A stretch of DNA of 64,000 bases from Ipomoea triloba. Lineage: Eukaryota; Streptophyta; Magnoliopsida; Solanales; Convolvulaceae. Positions 32,481-44,212 of this stretch are shown piece after piece (the first letter of the stretch is position 1; each line of letters begins with the position of its first letter). The DNA lies in NCBI RefSeq assembly GCF_003576645.1, contig NC_044929.1, positions 7,373,841-7,437,840 on the forward strand. Reading direction: 5' to 3'. The position numbers were made by a program, and so were the translations under genes. Below the pieces are notes generated by a model. It made no database searches. It was not told the origin of the DNA and saw only the letters and a list, made by a program, of their open reading frames with translations.

Positions 32481-34040
32481 AGTCCAAAATTCTTGTACGA
32501 ATTAGAATTAGGGGTTTGGGATTCAACTTTCAATTTTCGATTCATCGCTCTTTACTCCCTTCATCTATCTATTCTTCTTCCAGTCTAGCAAATATCTTTT
32601 CCAATGTCAGAAATTAATAGGTACATGCTAGAGTATCAAATGAAATATCTTATATTTGAATGATCTGTGTGCATTTACACTTAACAATAAATCACGTTTT
32701 TGGGATATCAAAAAAACATCAATGGCTTTCTTTATAGGGTTTGGTAATTGTATTTATATTTGTAGACTATTTAATACATTTCCTTTTTGCAATTTGGATT
32801 TTCTACTCTGTTTTATTAAGTATAAAATTTTTTTCTTTCATCTGAATTAATACATATAAACAATTTTTTAAATTAATTTTGGAAAATTAAGCTTATTCCT
32901 ATAATCAGAATAAGATTAAAAAAAATATGTATACAAAATTCAAAACATAAAATTACACTTGGAAATACAACGCACAAATTTGTTAAATATTGCTTTCACT
33001 ATAGTAACATTCTAATATATGCAGGTATTTCTGTCCAAAACAGTGAAACACAGAAAAATAGATATCAAAGCTTACTGAATACATATTATAAAATAGAGGA
33101 AAAGATCACAATAAAATGTTTACAATTAATTGAATTTATGAAATAGGGCTTTAGAATGATTAAAAAAAGAAAATAATTTACTTGTAGTAACCGGATTATC
33201 CATCACATGATGTTGATGGTGGCCATTGTTGATAAACATATATGGAGCTATATTTTGATGGTGTCCATTGTGGATTGAATACATACACAAACATACATTT
33301 GTACTTTTAGTGAACCCCTTCCCCATTCCACCTCTCCCCCTTCCTCAAAACAAATGAGAAACACAAATATTTATCCAAAACTCACTGCACTGGTAAACTG
33401 TGGAACATATTCTTTAGGAATATTTCCATGCACATTCGTGCCCTATAAAAAGAAGGAATTATTTTTCAAAGTTGAAAAAACAGGAAAAAGGTATACAATA
33501 AACAGGAAATTACCTCACAGTCATGGCTCTTCGCCCTTGATGAGATTAGTGTTTCTACCTTGAGGTACGATGTAAGTTCTAACCCTGTAACTTTTGTGGT
33601 GTATAATCTAGCTGGATGTCTTTTCCTAAGATGTAAAATTGCAACATTTTCAGGTTATTCAAATGAGAGATCACAGCTGAGACAAAAATCGAAGAAGCAA
33701 GGGAATTGCCAAATGATGCTGGTTCTATAAGTATTTATAGAAGACACTTGCAGCATTTAGAGTTCTAAAAAGCATAAAACATTAATGAAGATAAATAATT
33801 AAGTTTCACTACTTTCACCAGGTAGTGAAACGGCAGCATATTTCAAATTTGTGTATATATGCTCTATTCTAGATACCAGCACCGTACACATAGTCCGATA
33901 ATAAGGAATAGTTTCCAATGAGCAAACAATGCAATCTGTGAATGAAAAGAAAATTAAATGAATTTTTATATCATTTAAGTTTCAGGAATCGAAACGCTAC
34001 ATCAATATTTATTAACCTGAAGATAAAATCTGAAGCTTAA
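32481..34040. other. AT-rich Helitron interior, no gene recognised
   Basis: Short ORFs only, with no domain. Candidate further captured pieces cannot be supported from sequence alone. Confidence 0.4.
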
Positions 34041-34190
34041 CAAAGAAGTTCAAAACGGCATCGTTTTGCTGTGGGCGGGAAGTGCATTTACTGCTGCTCT
34101 TGTTGCTATTTTATATATAGAGATATAACTTAATAACTTTATTTGAAGTGTTTAATATTAGAATTTTAATATATATATTTGTAAATTTAG

Positions 34191-34836
34191 AAATCATTGG
34201 TTATTGATCGTGATGTGCATATCCTCAAAAACGGTGTATGTATTTGATCCTTTGAAATGTGAGCGCACCTTTGAAGTCAAACCTAATGTGAATATGTAAG
34301 TAAAAACTTTATTATTAATATATGTATATCAAATGTTATTATGCTATTTATAAATTGATATAAGTGTTTATTATATTATTAATATAGGGCATTTCGATCC
34401 TTTCCAACAAATGGACGAGGTCTTAGAAGTATGACTTGGAATGAATGGAAGGTATAAAGTTAAAATTAAAGTTTTAGTATATATGATACTAACCTTAGTT
34501 TTTTTTATGGTTTTAATATGCTATTAACATGAACTAATATATATCTATATTTTGTAGTGTCCACAACAACCCGGAGGTGTTGAATGTAGATACTATACAA
34601 TGCAATACATGTATGATATCGTTACCAAGTATTCAATGATTGATCGTTTAGATACGGTAAGTAATTTAAATAGAGCTATATATATGTATAGTTGAATTAT
34701 AATTTATAAATTAATATGTTGACTAATTTGATTAATTAATTTGTTTTGTAGGCATTGGAAGAAACCACCTACTCTATGAATGAAGTAGAAGAAGTTCGAG
34801 AGTTGTGGGCAAAATATTTCGTAAAAGAGTGCGTTT
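34191..34836 (+). pseudogene. Catalytic half of the CACTA C48/Ulp1-like peptidase
   Basis: From the acceptor AG at 34189-34190 the sequence encodes NHWLLIVMCISSKTVYVFDP (catalytic His and Asp positions), then after an intron FRSFPTNGRGLRSMTWNEWK, then KCPQQPGGVECRYYTMQYMY (Gln and catalytic Cys), then ALEETTYSMNEVEEVRELWA and KYFVKE. Introns with GT/AG borders separate these blocks (about 34296-34388, 34453-34558, 34658-34751). All four catalytic positions of the family are present. The join to the N-terminal half is out of phase with the nearest donor (GT at 30926), so a complete transcript is doubtful. Confidence 0.68.
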
Positions 34837-34839
34837 AAA

Positions 34840-35219
34840 CTTTATTTCATTTAAAAATTATTATCTATATTGTTATTAATTGATATAACCATATTGTGAT
34901 GCATGTTGTGCTTATTATTAATTGTGAAGTATATTGTGATAATGTTTGTGTTGGTTTGAAATAGTTGTTTTGGTTTGAAATTAGTTATTTGTGTTTGTTT
35001 GAAAATTGTTATTTGTGTTGGTTAATTTGAAATTAGTCATTTGTATGCTTGTTTGGAAATATCATTGTGAATATATAGATATAGGTTTAATTTGTTGTTA
35101 TTAGTTTTATAAATTTTGATATTGATTTGGTGGATTTGGAAAATTTTGTACAGCTGCGCAGGTTTTAAATACAAAAAATGGGTAATTTGTAATTTTAATA
35201 AAAGTATTTAAAAAAAAAA
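34840..35219. other. CACTA 3' non-coding region
   Basis: AT-rich with repeated 'ttggtttgaaattagt(t/c)att' phrases at about 34950-35045. No gene. Confidence 0.5.
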
Positions 35220-35536
35220 AAGAAAAAGAAATTTTCCGCGGCACCCACATGTAAACCAATTAAAACAAAACCTTTCCGCGACACCTATAGTGGAGCATGT
35301 GCCGCGGAAAGTCAATAATATAATAACATATTAATACTTTCCGCGGCACCTGCTGCGCTACAGGTGCTGCAGAAAGTATTTAATTAAAAAAAAAAGAAAA
35401 TTATATGCTTTCCGCGGCACCCGTATCGGGTGCCCCGGAAAGCTTACCCTTTTAGCAACAGTACTATAGGCTACACCTGTAGAGGTGTAGCGAAAACACT
35501 TTTACAAGTGTAGCGTATGGATTTTTTGTACTAGTG
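35220..35536 (+). repeat. CACTA subterminal repeats and right terminus
   Basis: At least five TTTCCGCGGCACC/GGTGCCGCGGAAAG-type units in both orientations at 35230-35450, the kind of subterminal array bound by CACTA accessory transposase. The terminal stretch TACACCTGTAGAGGTGTAGC ... TTTTTTGTACTAGTG ends at 35536. Its reverse complement begins CACTAGTACAAAAAATCC. Copia coding sequence starts at the next base. Confidence 0.85.
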
Positions 35537-38500
35537 ATACTAGCCCGTTTCAAGATGTCTGTCATATACCGCTGTTGAGAAAGAACAACACCAGTGCCAG
35601 CTTTGACTAGCTCAATTCCATGGAAGAAACCAGACTCACAAAGATCTCTAATTTTGAAAGTAGTAGACAATTTGGATAGAAGGCCAACCACCAGTTGCTG
35701 ATCATTCCCCATCACCAACATATCATCAACATACACTAATAGGTATACACAGGCAGAACCACGAGAGTAGTAGAATAATGACACATCAGTCTTTGAAGCT
35801 ATAAATCCAACCGAAAGTAAAAAATGTTTGCAACCGACTAAACCAAGCTCGTGGGGCTTGTTTTAAACCATATAAGGAGCGTTTCAACAAACTGACATGA
35901 TCAGGGAATTGAGTGTCAACATACCTAGGCGGTTGACGCATATAAACAGTTTCAGCTAAATTACCATTCAGAATAGCATTGTGTATGTTAAGTTGCCTAA
36001 TCACCCAGCCTGAAGAAATAGCCAAACTCAAAAGCAATTTGACCGTAGTGGGTTTAACAACTAGACTAAACATATCAAAAAAGTCCTGGCCAGGAACCTA
36101 ATTAAAACCCTTTGCTACTAGCCTCGCCTTATGCCTCTCTATTGAACCATCAGCCTTAGTTTAGTATGAAAAACCCACTTACACCCAATTACATTCATAC
36201 CTGAGTGAGGAGGGACCAGAATCCATGTCTAATTATGCAAAAGTGCATTGAACTCTTGATCCATTGCCTCACACCATTAAGAAGATTTAATAGCATGAGT
36301 GTAGCATGTGGGTTCAGGAGGACAAACCTGAGTAGATAGAGCCATATGCGGAGCCACAAACTGACTCCTAGTAACTACCACATGGGATTGAACATTCGGA
36401 CGTGTGGACTGCCCACGTGGCCGTCTTCTTTAGCGAGTGGGTGCAATAGCGGTGGCAGCAGGAGGTGGCGGCGGCATTTGCAAAACTGATTTAGCCTAGG
36501 GTCCCTGCCTAAGAGGAGGTGACTGCAAGGCAACCTTACTAACAAAAGGAAACAATTTCTCATCAAACTACACATGTCTGCAAACATAAATCTTATTAGT
36601 CTGTATGTCCATGCATCTGTACCCCCTAAATGACTCAGGGTAACCTAAGAAGACACAAGGAGATTACCGGTAAGACATTTTGTGATGATTATAGGGACGC
36701 AAGTAAGGATAACAAAGACAACCAAATACACGAAGAAAAGAGTACGAGGGAGGATATTTATGCAACATGTGAGGACTAGAATTCTACAAAACACTTGAAG
36801 GCATTTTATTAATTAAGTAAACTGCACTTTCAAAAGTAAAATCCCATAAACGAGAGGTAATAGACGCACAAGCCATAAGAGTAAGACCTGTTTCAACAAT
36901 ATACCTATGTTTCCCTCAACACAACCATTCTTCTCATGACTGTCTATGATTAATCCCTAATTGTACAAACAGAGTATGCAACTTTTTATATTCTGCTCCT
37001 AGATCAGATTGAATAGACTTAATTTTGCAATTAAAGGAGTGTTCAACCAAGGCACAAAACTTGTCAAAGATGACATATAAATTAAACTTCAATTTCATAG
37101 GGAAGTACCAAATGTGTAACACGAATGATCATCAACAAAAAGAACGAAATAATGATAACCAGAGGCAGACAAAACAGGAGCTGGTTCCCAAATATCAGTG
37201 TATATTAAATCAAGAACATTCGAACTAGTAGACTCTACGCGTGGCAAAAGGAAACGAGCAGATTTACCCAATTGACACGCAGAACATAAAGTAGAATTAC
37301 AACGAATAGGACTACTAGACCCACTAACAGAACAAAAATGAAGAATACGACTTAAAACTCTCTAATTTGGATGACCCAATCGATCATGCCAAATGGAAGG
37401 GAAAACACGAGAAGAAACAAAGGCCTGAGGACTGGCTTTCAGAACAGGAAGTGTGTAAAGTCCACTCGAACTATGGCCGCGTTAGAGGATTGCCTTAGTT
37501 GTTATATCCTTCACAACAAAGAAAGACGGATGAAACTAAAAAAAGACATTATTATCTTTGGTAAAGCGTTGAACAGACAAAAGAGAAGAAGATAGACCAG
37601 GAACATGCAAGATTTGAGACATCTTAAAAACTCTAGAAGGAGTAGTAAAAGAAGCATGTCCAGTATGACTAATAAGTAAACTTTTACTATAACTAACACG
37701 AAGGGTATCATCACCGTTATACTCCTCAGATGTGGATAGCGCAGCAATGCTTGGGGTGGCGTGATTTGTAGCTACAGTGTCTGGAATCCAAAGATGTTAA
37801 TCAGAAGCAAGATTTAGAGTTCCTTCGGAATATGTTAAATTGGCCTGCAGATGAGAGCCAACAAGGGTATACCAAGTAGGTGCAATATGGCCAAAATTCT
37901 GACATAACTGGCATAGCGGTTGCCAATTGCCGCTGTGAGATCCACAGCCACGTAACCTGCCTCCTCCATGTGAGCCATGTTTGCGTTGCACACCACCACC
38001 CTGCGATACACGCTGTTGTCCACCAAGCTACTGTGATAACCGTCACGCAACTGGGAACTGCCTCCACGCTGCGAACCTCCTCGCTAGTGACGATGTTGCC
38101 TTCCACGGTTCCACCCACCACGCTGAACAACGAACGCAGCAGATGGAGGCTGGGAACCACCTTCATAGCCATTGCTAGTGATGAATGCATGGGATCCAAG
38201 TAGATTGACGAGCTCAGGGAGGGTTACGGGCTGTCTACGTACGTTGAGCGAAGCAATGAGAGAGTGAAATTCAGGTCCCAATCCCCTAAAAACATACATA
38301 TTCTGCTCCTCTAACGACACATGCCGTCCGACAAGGGCTAGATCTTCCACTATTACCTGTGCCCTAGCAACGCAATCAACAACTGAAGCATTGCTTCGGT
38401 GCAAATTCTGCAATTGACCAAGAAGATGCATAGTACGAGCCCTACTGGAGAAAGCAAGGGCCTGTTCAAGAGCCAACCAGAGGACCTGCAACGTATGACA

Positions 38501-38865
38501 ACCAACCGCAAGATACATGACCTCTTGTGAAAGAGATTAAATCAACATGCTAAGAACGGCCTGATCTTGACGCACTCACAATGCATACAGTGGATGAGAC
38601 TAAGCGGCGAAAACACCTTCAATAGCAGGAAGGAAGGCATTCGGGCAAGGGTTCGTGCCATCAACGAAACCCATTAGTTCATGCTCGCGAAGAAACGGTA
38701 CAACCTGAGTCCTCTAAAACAAGAAGTTTTTATTGGTCAATTTATTGCTCACAAAGTGATGAGTAGTGGATAGAGTGGCAACAACCGAAGAGATATTAGA
38801 AGAAAGAGCAGCATCAGAAATGGTCCGTTCGAAAGAATTCATAGATCCGCCAGCCATGAAGAAAG
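35537..38865 (-). pseudogene. copia Gag-Pol remnant with many stops
   Basis: Recognisable blocks: Gag (LGQLQNLHRSNASVVDCVAR, LNVRRQPVTLPELVNLLGSH; 38518-38084), protease region near 37780 where the catalytic triplet reads DTVA instead of DT/SGA, integrase (WYFPMKLKFNLYVIFDKF, QSDLGAEYKKLHTLFVQLGI; 37122-36934) and reverse transcriptase (VKPTTVKLLLSLAISSGWVI, QAPRAWF, VYLLVYVDDMLVMGND; 36073-35537). Several stops and frameshifts separate the blocks. It is non-functional and clearly older than the 4.7-9.0 kb element. Confidence 0.85.
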
Positions 38866-38994
38866 AAACCTTGACTAGCTGATACCAGATGAAAACAAAA
38901 TATTATATTGATTGAACTTTGTAATTACAATGATAGGGAATAGGAGATATATACAAGGGGAGTCTCAGGAAAACTAGAATAGATAGTCCTAACA
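35537..38994 (-). mobile_element. Second copia element, degraded, cut by the CACTA element
   Basis: Minus strand, from a 107-bp LTR (38994-38888, starting TGTTAGGACTATC), through the TGGTATCAG primer site (38887-38879), a Gag start near 38858, Gag, protease, integrase and reverse transcriptase as far as 35537. There the frame stops in DILKRA at the CACTA terminus. RNase H and the second LTR are not in the window. LTR and protein resemble the element at 4707-9019, so both belong to the same Ale-like group. Confidence 0.82.
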
Positions 38995-39022
38995 TGACTC
39001 AAATGCATAAATTACTGATACT

Positions 39023-40360
39023 TGATAAGCACAAAGAATAGTCTATTTTAAGGGTCAATTACGGGCTAGAATTGTATAGTTTATTACCCATTTCTTAAGA
39101 ATATCATGCATTTAGACTCAGATGTGACCAAAACCTCTAACGAGAACATGGAAGATGTTTTTAAGGTATTCTACAGCCAAAAGGAGGACTTAAGGCCGAA
39201 ACTGAGTAGAAAATGAAGAAGTCATGAAGCAGGAGCCTCCCACGCAGCCTCACACGCGTGTGGAGGGGCGTGGAAACATTCCAGTAGCTCCCCACGCCCT
39301 CCACCACGCGTAGCGATAATCGTCGAAGCCTTAAGGCTCGACGCGTCGAGAACGTGCCGTATGATTTTTTCGAAAATTCCTTGAGGGCTCGACACCTCGA
39401 GAACCTTGAATCAGCCCTAGACTATGCTGTGTGAAAATTTGACCATCTTGCCCCTATTTTGTTTCCCCTATATAAGGCTCATTATTTCAGACCTTTGAAG
39501 GTAGGAAGAGGCACCCAATAACTTTAGATCTAGATTTCTCTTTCTAATTTCTTCCCCTTTGGGGAGGAAGACAATCACTCCTCCTTAGAATAGATTTAGC
39601 TTAGTGTAGAAGATGAAGATCTTGTAGATCCAAAGCTTTCCTTAGGTAATACTCTTCTTTGAATATAAAGTTTGCTCTTTTACTTTATTGCTTTGTTTCT
39701 TTTGTTGATTTAATGCTTTCTATGTTAGAGTAGAATAGTTTGGGTGTGTGTGCCCTTGTTAATCTATGGATTGATGCTTAGAATTTATCTTATGATCTTG
39801 AGATTTGTGGGAGTATGATTGATGTTTATATGGATGATGTTGTTCAATCTTTGCTTCTATTTCCGGCCGGGGTAGTTAGTAAACCGAGTGGAAGTGAGAG
39901 AGTGCGGGATAGCGGCCTCTCACGAGCCCAACTCATCTATGTCTCCGCTCTTAGTCCGAAAGGACGAGATCCGAGAGGAGTGGTAGGCTAGGTGTTCGAT
40001 AAAATGCCTCAACCGAATGAGGATTGAGAGTCTGAGTGTGACGCCACTCGGTAGAAAGACCGTGACTCCCTAGATCAATCCCGAAACCCAATTCCAAGCT
40101 ACCTACGATAATCAATCCTTTGGCTTAACTTTGGCATGCACCCCTTCCTTTTACCTTTTGTATTTTCTATCCCTTTTTACCTTCAAACCAACCATGAACA
40201 CAACCTCTCCCTATGATTTTTGCAACTCTTACCTTTCAACCTCATGAATGCCAACACGTATTCGGTTCCCATTCGCCATCCTTGAGAGACACGACACTCG
40301 GGGAGTCTTGACTCTTCGTTTTACCACTTTACCTTCACTCCCACTATACACACAACATCA
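39023..40360. mobile_element. Solo LTR (1338 bp) with 5-bp target duplication
   Basis: Begins TGATAAGCAC and ends ACAACATCA, flanked by a perfect 5-bp repeat atact (39018-39022 and 40361-40365). Contains a TATA box (TATATAAG, 39469-39476) followed by leader-like sequence, and GC-rich non-coding blocks without ORFs. TG...CA ends, a 5-bp duplication and a single copy fit a solo LTR left by recombination between two LTRs. Size suggests Ty3/gypsy, but that is inference. Confidence 0.72.
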
Positions 40361-40537
40361 ATACTGCTAAAGCAATTGAGGATAAAATTAGTAACATTAG
40401 CTCCAACTAGATCCTAGTACTATTGGAAAAAAAATCTAGATTCATCCCATTAGGGCTTGGTACGTTATCATGGTGCATTGAGAAAGGACTACTCTAATTT
40501 CCTCGCTTGTAAACTAAGTTAGAATTCTTTGATTTTT

Positions 40538-41105
40538 CTATTCCAAAACTTGCCCAATATTCTCAATTAAGGGGAAGACATTGCCATGCCCACCAAAGTT
40601 GAAAATATTTTTGAAATATTTGAACACAAGTGGGTGGAAATCATCTCCAACTTTCCAGGTACCGTAATCCCCTTTCAGTCTGCGGATTTGATTCTTCTTG
40701 TGCCTAACCAAAGCAAAGTTATGGAAGTACTTGGTGTTTAAATCGCCACCTTGGACCAAATCTCTTTGCCCGCTACTTCTAGAAGGACTCTTCTTGTTCC
40801 GTAAGTTTGAGTAGATTTGCATAAATCTGGCAGAATTGTTCCATGCTTTCCCCGTCTCGTTTTGACCGCAGTCGTTCCAAAGCATATTTAAGGGCTTTAA
40901 TCTTTCGACCAAAATTATTGAAGAGTTCCCCGCCCCATCGTGATAAAGCTTGACAGTAGTGGTTAATATTTTCCTGTAAATTTCTCTCTGGTACTGCAGT
41001 CAATGTCTTTGTCACTACAGCCGTACACCCTTCTTCTTTAAACCAGGCGTTCTTAAAACGGAAGCACCGACTGAGTCGGAACTTATCGCTCACTCCTTCT
41101 GTTAA
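40538..41105 (-). pseudogene. LINE (non-LTR retrotransposon) remnant
   Basis: Two minus-strand blocks show the spacer between endonuclease and reverse transcriptase of plant L1-type LINEs: FRFKNAWFKEEGC (near 41060), ALSRWGGELFNNFGRKIKAL (near 40930) and, after a frame change near 40790, RDLVQGGDLNTKYFHNFALV with RHKKNQIRRLKGDYGTW. The pattern GDxNTKxFH is typical. Neither endonuclease nor RT domain follows in the window, so this is a short relic. Confidence 0.75.
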
Positions 41106-41255
41106 AGAGAAAAAAAAATGGCAGAATGATTCAAATGGACCGTAGCAATAATCAACACTTCTGCATGGGGGTGCATTAGTCACCATTGGTCTAAGGCCAT
41201 AGCCCGTTAAGCAAGATAATGAATACACATTAAGAGCATCTCCAACGTGCGACAA

Positions 41256-42013
41256 AGCAACAAAACCATTTCACCATATTTATACATATGACATAATATT
41301 AATATTAGAAAATACAACACAACTTTAAAAAATAAAATAAAATAAAAAATTTCCTAGTCCACCCCCACCTCCTACCAAATTATCAAAATATTTATCAAAT
41401 TCACGTTTGATTCAAATCCTCCATGCTCTTGATTTCTCTTTGCAACAATTTGTAATTGTTGGGCTCTAATAGACTCACACGCAACTATAATTGTTAACTT
41501 CATTTTTTTAAATAATTAATGTTAATGAAAATTATTATTTACATCACAATTTATATTTTATATTAAACTAATTAAATTCGAATTAATAATTAAGAAATCA
41601 ATGCTTTTAGTGTAGAAATTTGGTGTTTTGGTGTAAATAGGTTGGAGATAAATATAATTTGGTATGAGAATATGCTGAAAATATTGTTTTTGATGTATAT
41701 TAGGTGGAGAAATTTGGGGGTCGTTTACTAACTTGAAAAAATTGAAGATTTTCCAAAAAAGTAAAGAAATGGAGGGATGGAAAAATGGAAAATGGAAATC
41801 TTGTTTACTAAAATAATATCTTCAATGGCCTACCTCTTCTCCATTTTCCAACTTCAATTACAAATTTGGAGAAACCTATCTTAGATTTCTCCAAATGGAA
41901 GAATGGTGAAAGATGTGGATAAAACAGTGTTCATCATGCGGGAGGTTGACCTTTTGAATCTTACTGAGTGCAGTTTTTGTTTCTTTAATCTTTTTTCCTG
42001 CTTAGCTTATCTT
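41256..42013. other. AT-rich DNA, no gene
   Basis: Starts 'ttaagagcatctccaacg', a phrase common at MITE ends. A 13-bp direct repeat tgaatacacatta lies at about 41218-41230 and again near 43664-43676. The G/A-rich part at 41720-41900 resembles 43400-43530. No coding region. Confidence 0.45.
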
Positions 42014-42390
42014 CAGGGCCGGTCCAAACATTGTAGAGGCCCTGAGCGAAATTAAAAAAATGGGCCCCTTATATGAAAAACTAAAATTTAAATGTAATAA
42101 TACTAAAAAATAATAATATCAAATAACATGAAATACTATTAGAAAATTTTCAACATTTTTTAAATACAAAAGTAATCATGACAAAGAAAATTCTATATGC
42201 TATGCAAAATCATCGATAATTGCATCAAGATTAACATTCTCTAGCATATCCTTCTCAATTTTTTATTTTCTAATATAATTATAACACTATAATAGATATA
42301 TGTATACATATACATATATATATGGATGGCCCCTTCTATCTTGGGGCCCTAGGCGGTCGCCCATCCCGCCCGTGCTCAGGACTGACCCTG
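42014..42390. mobile_element. hAT-like MITE (377 bp)
   Basis: The ends are CAGGGCCGGTCC and, in reverse complement, CAGGGTCAGTCC (10 of 12 equal). The flanking 8 bp are cttatctt and cttctctt (7 of 8). CAGGG ends with 8-bp duplications are a hAT hallmark. 'gggccc' blocks recur near both ends, and the interior is AT-rich with no ORF. Confidence 0.68.
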
Positions 42391-42404
42391 CTTCTCTTGT
42401 TTTC

Positions 42405-42450
<46 letters not shown>

Positions 42451-43111
42451 TACTGTACAAATGATATATGATTTTATTTAATGAGGTTTTGCATATCAAA
42501 CTATGTACTAAAATGATTGAAATAATTGTCATCTGATGAAATGAATTATAAAATTATTTTAAAGAAAATTATATATATATATATACTACCTCCGTCCCAT
42601 TTTGGATGTCTGATTCGTTTAACGAGGCTTGACTGAAGTTATTTTTAATCTAATTTTTCATAATATTAAATTTAACATTAATATATAAAATTTATATATT
42701 TAGAAACTACATTTTAACATTAATATATAAAATTTATATATTTAGAAACTACATTAAAATTACTATATATAAAATTTATATATTTAGAAACTACATTAAA
42801 ATTACTATTAAACACAAAAAATTAAATTTAAAAATAATAAAAAATTACTAAAGAAAATAAGCAATAAAAAAAGAGTTGGTTTGACCAATGAATAGTAAAT
42901 ATGACAGGTAAAAATATGTGTCCAGTATTAGTACTTTATATTAAAATTATAGATTTATTTATATTTTAGATATTCATATTATTGTAAATAATCATAATAA
43001 TAATAATAATAATGTAAAACATTTTTTATGAATTTGATATTTATATTTCAGGAAATAACTAATATATAACTCCAATATAATGTGTATATATTATTATAAT
43101 TGAAAAAGATA

Positions 43112-43202
<91 letters not shown>

Positions 43203-44140
43203 GGTAATGGATGCATGTGTATGGTAACGGTATTGGGAAAGATAACAAAAGTTATAACATGTTTGTCTAAAATATTGTATAATACAACTCTTATAGCATA
43301 ATGTATTAAAAATGTAATGGAAAAATAGACATAAATGAATAGTATAACCTTCATCGCACTTATTAGTTTTTAGATGAGAGAGAGAGAGAGAAATTAAAAA
43401 AAAAACTAGAGGAATGGGGAATCAAAATTAAAAAAAGTGGAGAAATGGAAAATTGGAGGAATGGAGATGAAAAATTGAAAAAATGAAAAATTGTAAATGA
43501 AAAAACGGAGAAATGAAGTAAACAATCTCTTGGTGTGTTGGTATAATGTGGGTTGGAGATAATAAATGAAAATACAATGCTTGAGAACAGTGGCCACATG
43601 AGTTTCTTCATTATAGCCATTGTGTAAAAGTGTCTCCAAACAGATTTTAACTCAATACATATGAATACACATTAGTAAGCGAAGGCTTTACCTCATTCTG
43701 GTGTGCTACAACAACCCGTGTACCTGAGGGAGAGGAATAGGAAAGTAAAAGAAAGCCATAGCTTCGCAAAAAGAATAAATTAATTGAGAAATACTTTACG
43801 AATCGGAGAGGTGGCGATAAGCATTGCGGGCAGGCCTCATATACGAAGAAAGTGTACTGATCAATGCTCATCTTTCTCAGCTGCTCTCATAATCTCCGGT
43901 TGTTGAGCAAGCAGAAAGCTCCTAACTCCGCCACTAGATCCTACATCTTCACTGCTCGCCGTAGCATGTCCAGACTCCCTCAGCTCGACGCTTCCCCCAA
44001 TCCCATCTCTCAGCCTGTGTGATTCTCCCTCCTGAGCCTACGTATACCAAGAAAAAAACAGGCCTGTTTCCTGTTCGCATCGCCACTTGACGACGTCGTT
44101 TTCAAGGAAGGCAGTCAAAGTTAAAACAAGAAAACAATTA
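42391..44140. repeat. Microsatellites and a Stowaway-like end, no gene
   Basis: (TTA)n at about 42404-42450. A Stowaway-like end TACTACCTCCGTCCCATTTT at about 42584 with no matching right end. Three short tandem units (aaatttatatatttagaaac) at 42684-42795. (TA)n at 43112-43197. GA-rich DNA at 43375-43530. The ORFs on these tracts are low-complexity artefacts. 43640-44100 is ordinary sequence with no domain recognised. Confidence 0.6.
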
Positions 44141-44212
44141 CGCCATTGCCAGGGATCGAACTTGGGTCACCAGTATGACAGGCGGGAATACTCACCACTA
44201 TACTATAACAAC
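44141..44212 (-). tRNA. tRNA-Asp (GTC)-like sequence, decayed
   Basis: The 72-nt minus-strand sequence aligns along its whole length to plant tRNA-Asp(GTC). The anticodon loop CTGTCAT holds GTC; the A box TAGTATAGTGGTGAGTA and B box GTTCGATCCC are kept. A TTTT run follows about 10 nt downstream, as for pol III termination. Changes from the consensus are mostly C-to-T or G-to-A and leave mismatches in the acceptor (one), anticodon (two) and T (one) stems. It is therefore probably a pseudogene or the head of a tRNA-derived repeat. A truncated copy (the first 12 nt, GTCGTTGTAGTA, with the same upstream flank) lies at 44566-44577. Confidence 0.7.

Larger units (their letters stand above)
30949..34123 (-). 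mobile_element. Helitron DNA with one 3' end and two 5' ends
   Basis: On the minus strand the 3' end is at 30949: a perfect hairpin CGCGC-atc-GCGCG (30962-30974), a short spacer, CTAG, and then host T. Two 5' termini are present, TCTCTATATATAGAATAGCA ending at 31823 and TCTCTATATATAAAATAGCA ending at 34123; each is followed on the + strand by T, as expected for insertion between A and T. Both are followed by similar 5' subterminal sequence (acgg/atgccgtttt, gggcggga). It may be an 882-bp complete Helitron (30949-31823) next to or inside a longer one, or a single element that gained a second 5' end. No Rep/Hel gene, so non-autonomous. A GC-rich block at 32220-32470 may be captured gene DNA. 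Confidence 0.7.
17420..35536 (+). mobile_element. CACTA element, broken by a MULE and Helitron DNA
   Basis: Parts found in order on the + strand: DUF4216-like end of the TNPD-type transposase (17463-17796), plant transposase_24-like exons (28868-29560), a DUF8039-like exon (30005-30267), a C48/Ulp1-like peptidase in two blocks (about 30460-30925 and 34191-34836), subterminal repeats (35230-35450) and a terminus ending ...TTTTTTGTACTAGTG at 35536, whose reverse complement starts CACTAGTAC. That is the usual CACTA gene order. The join across the MULE (17931-27299) is inference, and the left terminus and main transposase domain are not in the window. The right end lies inside the reverse transcriptase frame of the second copia element. 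Confidence 0.65.

Noticed and set aside
32187..32588. 133-codon ORF in the Helitron
   Set aside because: No recognisable domain across its length; kept only as a possible captured leader/exon fragment.
42584..42960. Complete Stowaway MITE
   Set aside because: Only the left-end phrase ctacctccgtcccattttgg is present; no matching inverted right end, so at most a truncated remnant.
43048..43354. ORFs over (TA)n at 43112-43197
   Set aside because: Microsatellite translation with no conserved sequence.
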